Assembly: GCA_030145425.1 (NCBI GenBank)
Contig: JAQYVO010000269.1
Location: forward strand, 1-44,088
DNA from: Chromatiales bacterium
GTDB taxonomy: Bacteria > Pseudomonadota > Gammaproteobacteria > Chromatiales > Chromatiaceae
Length of the DNA: 44,088 nt
Direction of reading: 5' to 3'
A program made the translations under genes and the position numbers. Under the pieces are notes generated by a model. It did no database searches and was not told the origin of the DNA. It saw nothing but the letters and a program-made list of their open reading frames with translations. Below are positions 17,778-25,399 of the stretch, piece after piece (the stretch's first letter is position 1; the number at the start of each line of letters is the position of its first letter).

Positions 17778-19102
17778 CTCTGCAGTCACAGGCGGTTTCC
17801 GATTTTCAAAAGGCGACACAGCATTATATCGCAGGGCTTCCCCTGGATCGGGGTGCCTGGTTGACGGATCATCGCTGGTCGGCGGTGACGCGATTTTCCG
17901 ACCTGGGTTTCCCGGACAAGCGACAGGAAGCCTGGCGGTATACGAGCATAGAAGGTCTGCTCAAACAGGGATTCGTCACTTCGGACAGCGACATGGAGGT
18001 GGTGGGGACCGAATTCGAGCATCATTTTCTCGATGGCCCGACAGCCGGAAGAGTGGTTTTCGTAGACGGAGCCTTTCAGCCCTCGTTGTCGGACACCCAT
18101 GTTCCCGGGGTGCGGATCAACAATCTCCGCAGTGCCATGGAGACCTCGGATCTGGAGACGCTGAAGTCTGTCGGCACCTTGTCCGGTCCCGGCACCCACG
18201 GTTTCTCTGCGCTGAACATGGCCACCATGCGGGACGGTGCCCTGATCCGTGTGAGTGCCGGTTTGAGGCTCGACGCGCCCATCGACCTGGTCAGCATATC
18301 CACGTCATCGGCATCGGGCAGGGCCATGAGGCCGCGTCACCTGATAGTCCTGGAACAGGATGCCGAAGCAACGCTGGTAGAACGTTATCTGTCGACGAGC
18401 GACAACGCCTACTTCACTAACCTGGTGTGTGAGGTTCTGCTGGAGGAGCGGGCCAGCCTGGTTCATCAACGGGTTCAGCAGGAGAGCCCGTCCGCCTACC
18501 ATCTGGCCGACCTGCATATAGAGCTTCAGGCCGATGCCAGTTACCGGGGAGTCAATCTGGCCATCGGCGGCGCCTGGTCACGCACCAAGATAGGCAATAG
18601 CTTCGCGGCACCGGGTGCCAGTTGTGAACTCCACGGGCTCTACCTGGCCGGTGAAGGACAGTTGGTGGATTTTCACCTCGATGTCGACCATGGGGTTCCC
18701 GGTTGCGACAGCCGTGAAAACTTCAGGGGCATCCTTTACGGCAATGGCAGGGCCGTATTCGACGGCCGCATTCTTGTTCAAAAGCAGGCGCAAAAAAGCA
18801 GCGCACATCTGTCCAATGCAAATCTGATGTTGTCGCGACGCGCGGAGATCGATACCAAGCCACAGCTCGAGATACTGGCCGATGACGTCATGTGCAGCCA
18901 CGGCACCACCGTGGGGCAAATTGATCCCCAGGCGCTTTTCTACCTGCGTTCAAGGGGTCTCAGCGAGGAACGGGCGCGAAGGCTGCTTTGCCTGGGTTTT
19001 GCCAGCGAGATTCTGGAGCAGTTTGAGTCCGGAAGCCTCCAGGATCATTTGGCGGAATTGATTCAACAGAAGATTGGATCCGAAACGAAAGGGGCTTCGT
19101 AA
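17774..19102 (+). CDS. sufD: SufD component of the Fe-S assembly complex
   Basis: 442 residues from the ATG at 17774, chosen for its GGAGG and its ATGA overlap with sufC; an upstream TTG would add eight residues. The conserved C-terminal beta-helix region includes DDVMCSHGTTVGQID, with the His equivalent to E. coli SufD His360, and RGLSEERARRLLCLGF. SufD pairs with SufB and SufC and helps iron entry. The N-terminal helical part (AWLTDHRWSAVTRFSDLGFP) also fits the family. Confidence 0.95.
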   Translation: MTLQSQAVSDFQKATQHYIAGLPLDRGAWLTDHRWSAVTRFSDLGFPDKRQEAWRYTSIEGLLKQGFVTSDSDMEVVGTEFEHHFLDGPTAGRVVFVDGAFQPSLSDTHVPGVRINNLRSAMETSDLETLKSVGTLSGPGTHGFSALNMATMRDGALIRVSAGLRLDAPIDLVSISTSSASGRAMRPRHLIVLEQDAEATLVERYLSTSDNAYFTNLVCEVLLEERASLVHQRVQQESPSAYHLADLHIELQADASYRGVNLAIGGAWSRTKIGNSFAAPGASCELHGLYLAGEGQLVDFHLDVDHGVPGCDSRENFRGILYGNGRAVFDGRILVQKQAQKSSAHLSNANLMLSRRAEIDTKPQLEILADDVMCSHGTTVGQIDPQALFYLRSRGLSEERARRLLCLGFASEILEQFESGSLQDHLAELIQQKIGSETKGAS

Positions 19103-19120
19103 ACAATAGGTATACCAGTA

Positions 19121-19444
19121 ATGAATGCAGAAAATCCCATATTGCCCGAACGTTCAGAGATCGTGGAGGCGATGCGCAAGATCTACGATCCGGAGATCCC
19201 GGTAAACATTTACGACTTGGGCCTGATCTACAGCCTGGATGTCAATCCGGCGGGCGTGGTGGAGGTGGATATGACCCTCACGGCACCGGCCTGTCCTGTC
19301 GCGGGTACACTGCCGGGCGAAGTGGGAAGGATGATCGAGACCGTACCCGGTGTATCGGAGGCAGTAGTGAGACTGGTCTGGGATCCCCCCTGGGGACAGG
19401 AGCGTATGACCGAGGAGGCTCGTCTGGAGCTGGGCCTGTTGTAA
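19121..19444 (+). CDS. sufT: SufT/MIP18 (DUF59) Fe-S assembly protein
   Basis: 107 residues of the DUF59/MIP18 family. YDPEIPVNIYDLGLIY and LTAPACPVAG are the hallmark motifs, the second with the conserved Cys. In SUF operons this gene is named sufT and acts in Fe-S maturation or carrier functions. It lies 18 nt after sufD and 67 nt before the SufE start used here, so it belongs to the operon. Confidence 0.93.
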   Translation: MNAENPILPERSEIVEAMRKIYDPEIPVNIYDLGLIYSLDVNPAGVVEVDMTLTAPACPVAGTLPGEVGRMIETVPGVSEAVVRLVWDPPWGQERMTEEARLELGLL

Positions 19445-19511
19445 CGGGAGATGTACGGCTGTGGAGAATCCTTCCACGTATGAAGACCACCGGCCCACTC
19501 GGGAGCGAGGT

Positions 19512-19964
19512 ATGATAGATATCGACGAAATCGTGGATAACTTCGAGTTTCTTGATGACTGGGATCAACGCTATCTGTATCTGGTTGAACTCGGCGAGAA
19601 TCTGGAACCCTTGCCGGATGAGCTGAAAACGGAGGAAAACTGGGTAAGGCCCTGCATGAGTACGGTGCACGTGGCCGCCGAAGCAGTACCGGGCAGCCCG
19701 GGATTGATTCGGTTCCGGGGGGATTGCGACACAGCCGTCATCAAGGGTGTGCTCGCTCTTTTGATTGACCTGATGTCCAATCGCAGCCTGACAGATATCC
19801 ATGATTTGGACGTTGACAGCCTGTTCACGCGCCTCAGGCTGGAAGAACACTTAAGCCCGAACCGCCATGTAGGGATCTATGCGATTGTTGATAAGATGGT
19901 TGAAAGAGCGAACGCCTTGGCGGGTGCGGACGCTGAAGACCGGATGAGCCTGAAAGCCCATTAA
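19512..19964 (+). CDS. sufE: SufE sulfur acceptor protein
   Basis: 150 residues from the ATG at 19512, preceded by GGGAG at good spacing; starting there puts IDEIVDNFEFLDDWDQRYLY where SufE proteins normally begin. A GTG at 19461 would add 17 residues and cannot be excluded. NWVRPCMSTVHV contains the acceptor Cys48, equivalent to E. coli SufE Cys51. SufE takes persulfide from the desulfurase SufS and passes it to SufB. No sufS lies beside it, so the desulfurase must be encoded elsewhere. Confidence 0.92.
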   Translation: MIDIDEIVDNFEFLDDWDQRYLYLVELGENLEPLPDELKTEENWVRPCMSTVHVAAEAVPGSPGLIRFRGDCDTAVIKGVLALLIDLMSNRSLTDIHDLDVDSLFTRLRLEEHLSPNRHVGIYAIVDKMVERANALAGADAEDRMSLKAH

Positions 19965-20002
19965 ATAATATCCGTTCAGAAACGTGTGTTTTCCAGAAAC
20001 CA

Positions 20003-20074
20003 CGTCATCCCGGCGAATGCCGGGATCCAGGGAATTCAGCGACTTACTGGATTCCGGCATTCGCCGGAATGACG
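20003..20074. repeat. 72-bp palindromic repeat
   Basis: Two 28-nt arms (20003-20030 and 20047-20074) are inverted copies with two mismatches; each arm also contains the smaller palindrome CCGGCGAATGCCGG or its variant. The outer ends read CGTCAT and ATGACG. This is the widespread dispersed palindrome type with core CATTCGCCGGAATGACG. It sits 38 nt after sufE and could act as a transcript-end hairpin between sufE and the Hsp20 remnant. Confidence 0.85.
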
Positions 20075-20138
20075 GGAGATGCTGTTTATGGATGGGCACT
20101 AAATAATTTATCTCCCGCAACTCAACACTGGCTACCAC

Positions 20139-20291
20139 TCAGTGGTTCTTCACGCTGCGCCGCTTTGATTCCTCCACCTTGTCGAGGGTGATCTTCAGCA
20201 CCCCGTCTTCGAAGGTAGCCTTTGGATCGGATGTGCCCACATTGCCGGGCAGACCCAGCCGGATCCAGCTGAAACACAGGAAGCAGACCAT
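20139..20291 (-). pseudogene. Hsp20 (alpha-crystallin) C-terminal remnant
   Basis: A 50-codon frame on the minus strand reads, from residue 10, RLGLPGNVGTSDPKATFED, then GVLKITLDKVEESKRRSVKN and a final His. This is the C-terminal half of the alpha-crystallin domain (leucine-proline-gly-asn-val, then fedGVLkItl). The first nine residues, MVCFLCFSW, do not belong to the family, and the rest of an approximately 145-residue Hsp20 is absent upstream. It therefore looks like a truncated gene. The 72-bp palindrome lies 64 nt beyond its stop. Confidence 0.7.
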
Positions 20292-20368
20292 GTGCGCGGC
20301 CGATGGCTATCTGTAACGAGGAATGAGTATACTGGTTTATCTGACAAGGTTTTTTTGGAGGGGGGGAT

Positions 20369-20560
20369 ATGGACAATATGCTGGGAATTGTCGGGAATAT
20401 TGCCGGAGCACTGGGTATCCTGGTCTGTGCAGTGGCTGGGATTTTCCGGCTGAGTGGGAGTTTTTACGTTTTCGGCTATGAAGCACAGACCCTGTTTATC
20501 GGAGGAATAGCGTTGATGGTAATGGCCTGCCTGGCCAAGCTGCATCAAATCGCAAAATAG
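20369..20560 (+). CDS. Small two-helix membrane protein
   Basis: 63 residues with hydrophobic helices at about 5-26 and 41-56, and a polar GSFYVFGYEAQTLF loop between. A very strong purine-rich ribosome binding site (GGAGGGGGGA) lies just before the ATG. The position between the Hsp20 remnant and another hypothetical gene says little about function. I do not recognise the family. Confidence 0.65.
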   Translation: MDNMLGIVGNIAGALGILVCAVAGIFRLSGSFYVFGYEAQTLFIGGIALMVMACLAKLHQIAK

Positions 20561-20639
20561 CAGCCCATACGCTATCTGCAGGTGCGTATCTCCATAGAGG
20601 CCCCCTCATGGAAATGATAAAGCGGTCTTAGAGGCATCC

Positions 20640-21017
20640 TTGTTGCGTAGGAAAAAAGGGGTAAAGACGGAAATGGCGGCACTTGCCGTAATAGTGGCGA
20701 TCACGGTTACGCTGATCTGCTACAGGAAGTTCTCGGTCTTCGTTTTGCCACCCAGCGGGTCATCGGATGGTGCCACACTCCTGATCGAACGTATTGAAAA
20801 AAGTGAGTTTATTGACAACCCCGAAGCCATGTGCGACAGGCTGCAACGCAATGAGAATCTGACTTGCAGATCCGCACTTCTTTCAGAGGTGGCGGAAAGG
20901 AGGACCTTGTTGGATTTTCCATACAGCCTGACTATCCATCGTCTCTCCAATGTCGGAAGTGAAGGACCAAAGGCTTCCGTGCACTCCCATGGTCACGGGG
21001 TTGCTCCCAATGACTGA
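20640..21017 (+). CDS. Hypothetical protein with N-terminal membrane helix
   Basis: 125 residues from a TTG at 20640, with GAGG about 6 nt upstream. A basic N-terminus MLRRKKGVK is followed by a hydrophobic helix (MAALAVIVAITVTLICY) and a soluble tail with three cysteines (Cys27, then CDRLQRNENLTC). This suggests a signal-anchored protein whose tail Cys pair could form a disulfide outside the membrane. An internal ATG at residue 12 is an alternative start. Its stop overlaps the start of the DUF2461 gene by 8 nt. Confidence 0.5.
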   Translation: MLRRKKGVKTEMAALAVIVAITVTLICYRKFSVFVLPPSGSSDGATLLIERIEKSEFIDNPEAMCDRLQRNENLTCRSALLSEVAERRTLLDFPYSLTIHRLSNVGSEGPKASVHSHGHGVAPND

Positions 21018-21699
21018 GTTCGACGGCTTTCCAAAAGGCTGCCTGCCTTTTCTCGAGGCGTTGGGCAAAAACAACGACCGGGAGTGGTTCAAAGAAAACA
21101 AGGAACGCTATGAGCTGGAGGTGCGCAGACCCGCTCTGGCCTTCATAGAAACAATGGCGCCGTCTCTGTATAAGATCTCACCACATTTTCGCACTATCCC
21201 CAAAAAGGTGGGCGGTTCCCTGATGCGGGTTTACCGGGACACCCGCTATACCAAAGACAAGACACCCTATAAGACGAATATCGGCATTCAGTTCAGGCAT
21301 GAACTGGGCAGGGACGTCCATGCCCCCGGTTTCTACGTCCATATACAGCCGGGTGGCAGCTTCATCGGTGTGGGTATCTGGCGCCCCGAATCCAAGGCAC
21401 TGACCAGGATAAGGGACTTCATTTTGGACAATCCCGCATCATGGAAAGGGGCAAAAAATTACAGACCCTTCAAAACCCATTTTTTACTCGAGGGGGAATC
21501 CCTGAAAAGAGCTCCCCGCGGTTATCCCGCAGATCATCCGCTCATCGAAGACCTGAAGAGAAAGGATTTTATCGCCTGCAGCGTGTTCGGGGAGTCGGAG
21601 GTGGGGAAGAGCGATTTCCATCGTTTCGCGGCCAAACGGTTCAGGCAGGCAGCGCCATTTATGCGCTATCTGTGCGCTGCCCTGGAGGTAGAGTTCTGA
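21010..21699 (+). CDS. DUF2461 (TIGR02453) family protein
   Basis: 229 residues from the ATG at 21010. The start is chosen because FPKGCLPFLEALGKNNDREW and WFKENKERYE then sit at the usual distance from the N-terminus. Further family motifs are MRVYRDTRYTKDKTPYKTNI and HIQPGGSFIGVGIWRPE. An in-frame ATG at 20950 would add 20 residues. The biochemical function of DUF2461 is unknown. It is translationally coupled to the preceding hypothetical gene. Confidence 0.85.
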   Translation: MTEFDGFPKGCLPFLEALGKNNDREWFKENKERYELEVRRPALAFIETMAPSLYKISPHFRTIPKKVGGSLMRVYRDTRYTKDKTPYKTNIGIQFRHELGRDVHAPGFYVHIQPGGSFIGVGIWRPESKALTRIRDFILDNPASWKGAKNYRPFKTHFLLEGESLKRAPRGYPADHPLIEDLKRKDFIACSVFGESEVGKSDFHRFAAKRFRQAAPFMRYLCAALEVEF

Positions 21700-21789
21700 T
21701 CACCCCATGCGCTGAGCCGGTCGGAAGTTCAGCTGTACCCCCGGATTATCCTGCAAAATCCGGTTTAAATCGGGAGTTTGAGGAGTAAA

Positions 21790-21885
21790 ATGGTGAACTA
21801 CCGGGTCCCGGTACCCGGATTTATCGGAGGCACTGAGCAGATCACCGATATTTTTTACCAGGAAATAATTAAAGATGGACCATAA
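21790..21885 (+). CDS. Possible 31-residue small protein
   Basis: An ATG with an excellent GAGGAG 5 nt upstream opens a frame of 31 residues beginning MVNYRVPVPGFIGGTEQITD and ending at TAA. It lies in the 218-nt gap between DUF2461 and the CBS-domain gene, 32 nt before the latter. There is no recognised family. The good ribosome binding site is the only direct support; a leader peptide is possible. Confidence 0.35.
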   Translation: MVNYRVPVPGFIGGTEQITDIFYQEIIKDGP

Positions 21886-21917
21886 TCCATCCGGATCGAT
21901 ACCAGAGGAGTTCCCTG

Positions 21918-22307
21918 ATGCGAGTAAGTGACTATATGAGCAAATCACCGGTGACCGTGAAGAGCAGCGACGACTACAACGTGGCCTTCGATATCATGGA
22001 CAACGGCAGCATGCACCATTTGCCGGTGGTGGATGACAATGATGAAGTGGTGGGCATCCTGGCACGCCGTGACCTGCAGATGGCCGCCCGTTATTTCAGA
22101 GAAGGCCCGGCGGAGATATCGGATGTCATGCACACGCCCGTGGTGTCCATCGCACCGGATGCTCCCCTTTCTCTTGCCGTAAAGCAGATGATGAAAGACC
22201 ACATCGGCTGCCTGCCCGTTATGGAGGATGGCAAGCACGTGCTTGGCATCCTGACCGAGACCGACCTGTTCCGTGCGTTGACCGATGTACTGGACGAAAA
22301 GGGCTGA
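21918..22307 (+). CDS. CBS-pair domain protein
   Basis: 129 residues comprising two CBS motifs and little else: MRVSDYMSKSPVTVKSSDDY with HHLPVVDDNDEVVGILARRD, then ISDVMHTPVVSIAPDAPL with GCLPVMEDGKHVLGILTETD. A GAGGAG precedes the ATG. CBS pairs bind adenosine nucleotides and regulate partner proteins; a stand-alone pair acts in trans, but no partner is obvious. The 3' end nearly meets the convergent gene at 22314. Confidence 0.9.
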   Translation: MRVSDYMSKSPVTVKSSDDYNVAFDIMDNGSMHHLPVVDDNDEVVGILARRDLQMAARYFREGPAEISDVMHTPVVSIAPDAPLSLAVKQMMKDHIGCLPVMEDGKHVLGILTETDLFRALTDVLDEKG

Positions 22308-22313
22308 TTCGTT

Positions 22314-22742
22314 TTAAACCTGTGTGCCGGTTCGGGCGGTACTCAGCTCCCGCCGGTCACCGATGGATCTGACCCATGACTCCATGGTGCTGTTGGCCAT
22401 AGGCATGGGTGCCTCCAGGAAAGTGATGACAAAGCGGTCGGCCAGTTCGACCACGCCGATGGATTTTGGCCGCGTGGCCATTGCCTCAGGGTTAGGCAGG
22501 GTGATGCCGAAACAGAAGACGATATTTTTGGCATCCAGGATACTCTCGTCAATCCATCCGTTCTTCAGCCCATTGGTATGGCTGAAGTGATCGAAGACCG
22601 CGATGAAACGGCTGACACCATGCCCGTCCACGCACTGCTTCAGATACGCTATGATTTCGTCAGTGGTACTGAAGTCGGTTTCCTGCTTCTCCACTTCCAG
22701 GGTGAAAACCGGGTACCGTTCCTGTAACCGCGTTTGTTTCAT
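22314..22742 (-). CDS. Conserved hypothetical protein (possibly DUF6858-like)
   Basis: 142 residues from the ATG at 22742, which has GGAGG 11 nt upstream; longer in-frame extensions run into the inverted-repeat element and look non-coding. The sequence starts MKQTRLQERYPVFTLEVEK and contains FIAVFDHFSHTNGL, NIVFCFGITLPNPEAM and FVITFLEAPMPMANSTMESW. It resembles a conserved soluble family I associate from memory with DUF6858; treat that name as tentative. The function is unknown. Confidence 0.65.
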   Translation of the reverse strand: MKQTRLQERYPVFTLEVEKQETDFSTTDEIIAYLKQCVDGHGVSRFIAVFDHFSHTNGLKNGWIDESILDAKNIVFCFGITLPNPEAMATRPKSIGVVELADRFVITFLEAPMPMANSTMESWVRSIGDRRELSTARTGTQV

Positions 22743-22806
22743 GTGACCTGTTCCTCCGCGGCAAGCCATTGGCGGGTAGTAAAACCCGATCCCCGGCAGC
22801 CGCATA

Positions 22807-23076
22807 CTAGTGTGCCCCGCCACCGATCCTGTAACATTCAGAGCGTGCCTCTGCCGGCAGTGCAAGGCGCGCTCCGCAGTGAATGGCCCGCCCTTTACAA
22901 GGAGCGCAACGCCGCAATGGCGGCAGAAGCACGCTCCCTTCGGGCGAGCCAGGAAGCGGTCATCCGCTGCGTTATGCCTCTTGGAAAGGGCTGGGCCATT
23001 CCCTGCGAGGCAAGCCTTGCGGCTAACCACTTCCTGGCTCGCTGAACGTTACAGGATTGGCGGCGGGGCGCACTAG
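22807..23076. mobile_element. 270-bp element with 29-bp terminal inverted repeats (MITE-like)
   Basis: The ends 22807-22835 and 23048-23076 are inverted copies matching at 26 of 29 positions; each starts CTAGTG and ends CTGTAAC. Inside are further inverted pairs: 22841-22855 with 22923-22937 (one mismatch), and GCGAGCCAGGAAG with CTTCCTGGCTCGC. No credible gene lies inside. The size, terminal repeats and lack of coding fit a non-autonomous element or a heavily structured transcript. It fills most of the gap between the 142-residue hypothetical gene and the Crp/Fnr gene. Confidence 0.65.
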
Positions 23077-23155
23077 AGGCAAAGGCTAAGTTAAGTGCCG
23101 GCCGGCGGCATTGAAAATTCTCAATGGGTGGAATTCTGGGGAGACAAACGGGAGA

Positions 23156-23860
23156 TCAATCCGTTGCGATGTGCTTCAGGTTGGGGATATCCAGCAGAAA
23201 GATATTCGGCTGGGTCTCTATCAGCAGGCTCTGGCGTTTGAATTCCGCAATGGTTCGGCTGGCTGTTTCCGTGGTGATGCCCAGCATGGCGCCCATGTCC
23301 TCCCGGGAAAACAGCGTGCATTCACTGCTCTGCTCGTTTGAGACCAGCCGCAGCAGCAGCCGGGCGACCCGCTGTTTCGCAGAACCCGTCGATAGTTCGG
23401 TCAACCAGGCATCCGCCTCCGTAAGGGCCTTCTGCCAGCGTTTCAAAAGCTCTTTGTGCAGCACTGGGTTGGTCTGGGAGAGTGTCTTGACCACGCTCAC
23501 GGGCAGGCTGCAGGTTTCGGTTGGCTGCAATACCACCGCGTCATGTTGGTAGGGCTCTCCCAGCAGTGCCTCCATACCGGCCACATCGGTGCCGCGCAGC
23601 AGGCGCACGATGCGCTGGGTGCCGTCCGGCAGATATTGCACCAGTTTAAGGATGCCGGTCCTTATCGTATACATGCGATCGCCCGTGTCGCCTGCCCGGT
23701 AAAGCGTGGAGCCGGGCGGCAGGGCATAGAGATCGATGGGTTGATGAATAAGATCAAAATCCGGCCCCTCCAGTCCGGCAAAGAGCACGGAGTTGCGCAG
23801 CGTGCAACTCAGGCAGTCGGCCTGCCCTTCCCACGCATCCTTGTCGGATACGAACTTCAT
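23156..23860 (-). CDS. Crp/Fnr family transcriptional regulator
   Basis: 234 residues: a cyclic-nucleotide-binding-like beta-barrel ([20 protein letters not shown]) followed by a winged helix ([20 protein letters not shown]). The N-terminus has CLSC (Cys16, Cys19) and a further Cys117 in the position expected for FNR's central ligand. The third N-terminal Cys of FNR is missing, so an oxygen-sensing 4Fe-4S cluster is not assured. Its ATG overlaps the TrpB2 stop by 4 nt, so it is co-translated with that enzyme. Confidence 0.88.
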   Translation of the reverse strand: MKFVSDKDAWEGQADCLSCTLRNSVLFAGLEGPDFDLIHQPIDLYALPPGSTLYRAGDTGDRMYTIRTGILKLVQYLPDGTQRIVRLLRGTDVAGMEALLGEPYQHDAVVLQPTETCSLPVSVVKTLSQTNPVLHKELLKRWQKALTEADAWLTELSTGSAKQRVARLLLRLVSNEQSSECTLFSREDMGAMLGITTETASRTIAEFKRQSLLIETQPNIFLLDIPNLKHIATD

Positions 23861-25218
23861 TCCAAGTCGAACTTCAGCTTGGGCAGATGCGCAAGGGACT
23901 CCCTGATCGCCTCATCCGGGTAATCGTAGTCCACCAGTTCACCCGCAAAGTAACGATCGTAGGAGGACATGTCGAAGTGTCCGTGGCCGGAGAGATTGAA
24001 CAGCAAGGTCTTGGCCTCACCCGTTTCGGTGCACTTTCTGGCTTCACGCACGGCGGCCGCGATGGCATGGGTGGCTTCGGGGGCAGGGATGATGCCTTCG
24101 TGCCGGGCGAACAGCACGCCGGCTTCGAAGGTTTCCAGCTGGGGTACGGCGACTGCGTCCACGAGCCCCTCGTAATGCAGTTGACTCACAAGGGCCGAGT
24201 CACCGTGATACCGCAATCCACCCGCATGAATGCCCGGCGGAACGAAATCATGCCCCAGGGTGTACATCTTCAGAAGGGGTGTCAGGCCGATGGCATCCCC
24301 AAAATCGTAGGCATAGATTCCCTTGGTCAGGGTCGGACAGGATGTGGGCTCCACCGCCACCAGTTTCACCTCTTTTCCGGCAGCCTTGTCGGCAAAGAAC
24401 GGGAAGGCGATGCCGCCGAAATTGGATCCGCCGCCGCAGGGGGCGAAGATCATGTCCGGGTAGTCCCCCACCAGCTCCAACTGCTTCTTGGCCTCTTCGC
24501 CGATCACCGTCTGGTGGAGCAGGACGTGATTCAGCACGGATCCCAGGGCATAGTTGGTATCCTCACGGCCGGCGGCCTCTTCCACCGCCTCGGAGATGGC
24601 GATTCCGAGGGACCCCGGGGAGTCCGGATGCTGCTTTAGAATGGAGCGGCCGGAATTGGTCATGTCTGTGGGGCTGGCGAACACATCGGCTCCCCAGGTT
24701 TTCATCATGGAGCGGCGATAGGGCTTCTGCTCATAGCTCACCTTCACCATGAAGACCCGGACCTCGAGCCCGAACATCTGGCCCGCCAGTGCCAGGGCGC
24801 TTCCCCACTGTCCGGCGCCCGTTTCCGTAGCCAGGCGCTTTATGCCGGCCTGCTTGTTGTAATAGGCCTGAGCCACCGCCGTATTGGGCTTGTGGGAGCC
24901 CGCGGGGCTCACCGCCTCATTCTTGTAATAGATTTTCGCGGGTGTCTTCAACGCCTGTTCCAGCCTGTGGGCCCGGTACAGGGGCGAGGGGCGCCACAAT
25001 CGCAGTATTTCCCGAATCTCGTCCGGAATCTTTATCCAGCGTTCAGCGCTCATCTCCTGCTTGATCAGTTCCTCGGGAAATATGGCGGCGAGGGCCTCAG
25101 GCCCCACCGGTTTGCCGTCAGGCCCCAGCGGTGGGGCCGGGGGATTGGGCATATCCGCCATGACGTTGTACCAGTGGGTCGGCATATCGGCTTCTTTCAG
25201 CAGGATCTTGGTCTTCAA
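23857..25218 (-). CDS. trpB2: TrpB2-type tryptophan synthase beta chain (PLP-dependent)
   Basis: 453 residues from the TTG at 25218, preceded by GGGAG; this gives the family's usual start, [17 protein letters not shown]. An upstream in-frame extension of 24 residues is unlikely. The PLP lysine lies in [11 protein letters not shown], the phosphate loop is [10 protein letters not shown], and the [12 protein letters not shown] stretch is typical. TrpB2 joins indole or a related nucleophile to serine. No trpA or other trp gene is nearby, which is common for TrpB2. Its partner in the operon is a Crp/Fnr regulator. Confidence 0.92.
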   Translation of the reverse strand: MKTKILLKEADMPTHWYNVMADMPNPPAPPLGPDGKPVGPEALAAIFPEELIKQEMSAERWIKIPDEIREILRLWRPSPLYRAHRLEQALKTPAKIYYKNEAVSPAGSHKPNTAVAQAYYNKQAGIKRLATETGAGQWGSALALAGQMFGLEVRVFMVKVSYEQKPYRRSMMKTWGADVFASPTDMTNSGRSILKQHPDSPGSLGIAISEAVEEAAGREDTNYALGSVLNHVLLHQTVIGEEAKKQLELVGDYPDMIFAPCGGGSNFGGIAFPFFADKAAGKEVKLVAVEPTSCPTLTKGIYAYDFGDAIGLTPLLKMYTLGHDFVPPGIHAGGLRYHGDSALVSQLHYEGLVDAVAVPQLETFEAGVLFARHEGIIPAPEATHAIAAAVREARKCTETGEAKTLLFNLSGHGHFDMSSYDRYFAGELVDYDYPDEAIRESLAHLPKLKFDLE

Positions 25219-25399
25219 CTGATGTTCTCCCGTATCCGGGGCATGCCCGGGAAATCTGTTGTATTTGCGGCTTGAGCGGCCGGTAGACAATCTTCACATA
25301 TTAAGAATTGGGGGACCAGTCCGAAACCTCCCGTTGTGCAAACAGGTACTGGTATCATTGGCGCTCCTAAATCATTGAGTCCTCCAACAGATTTATCCG

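Noticed and set aside
22743-23030. N-terminal extension of the 142-residue hypothetical protein
   Set aside because: It reads through the inverted-repeat element and gives a low-complexity Arg/Cys-rich sequence, while ATG 22742 has a good ribosome binding site.
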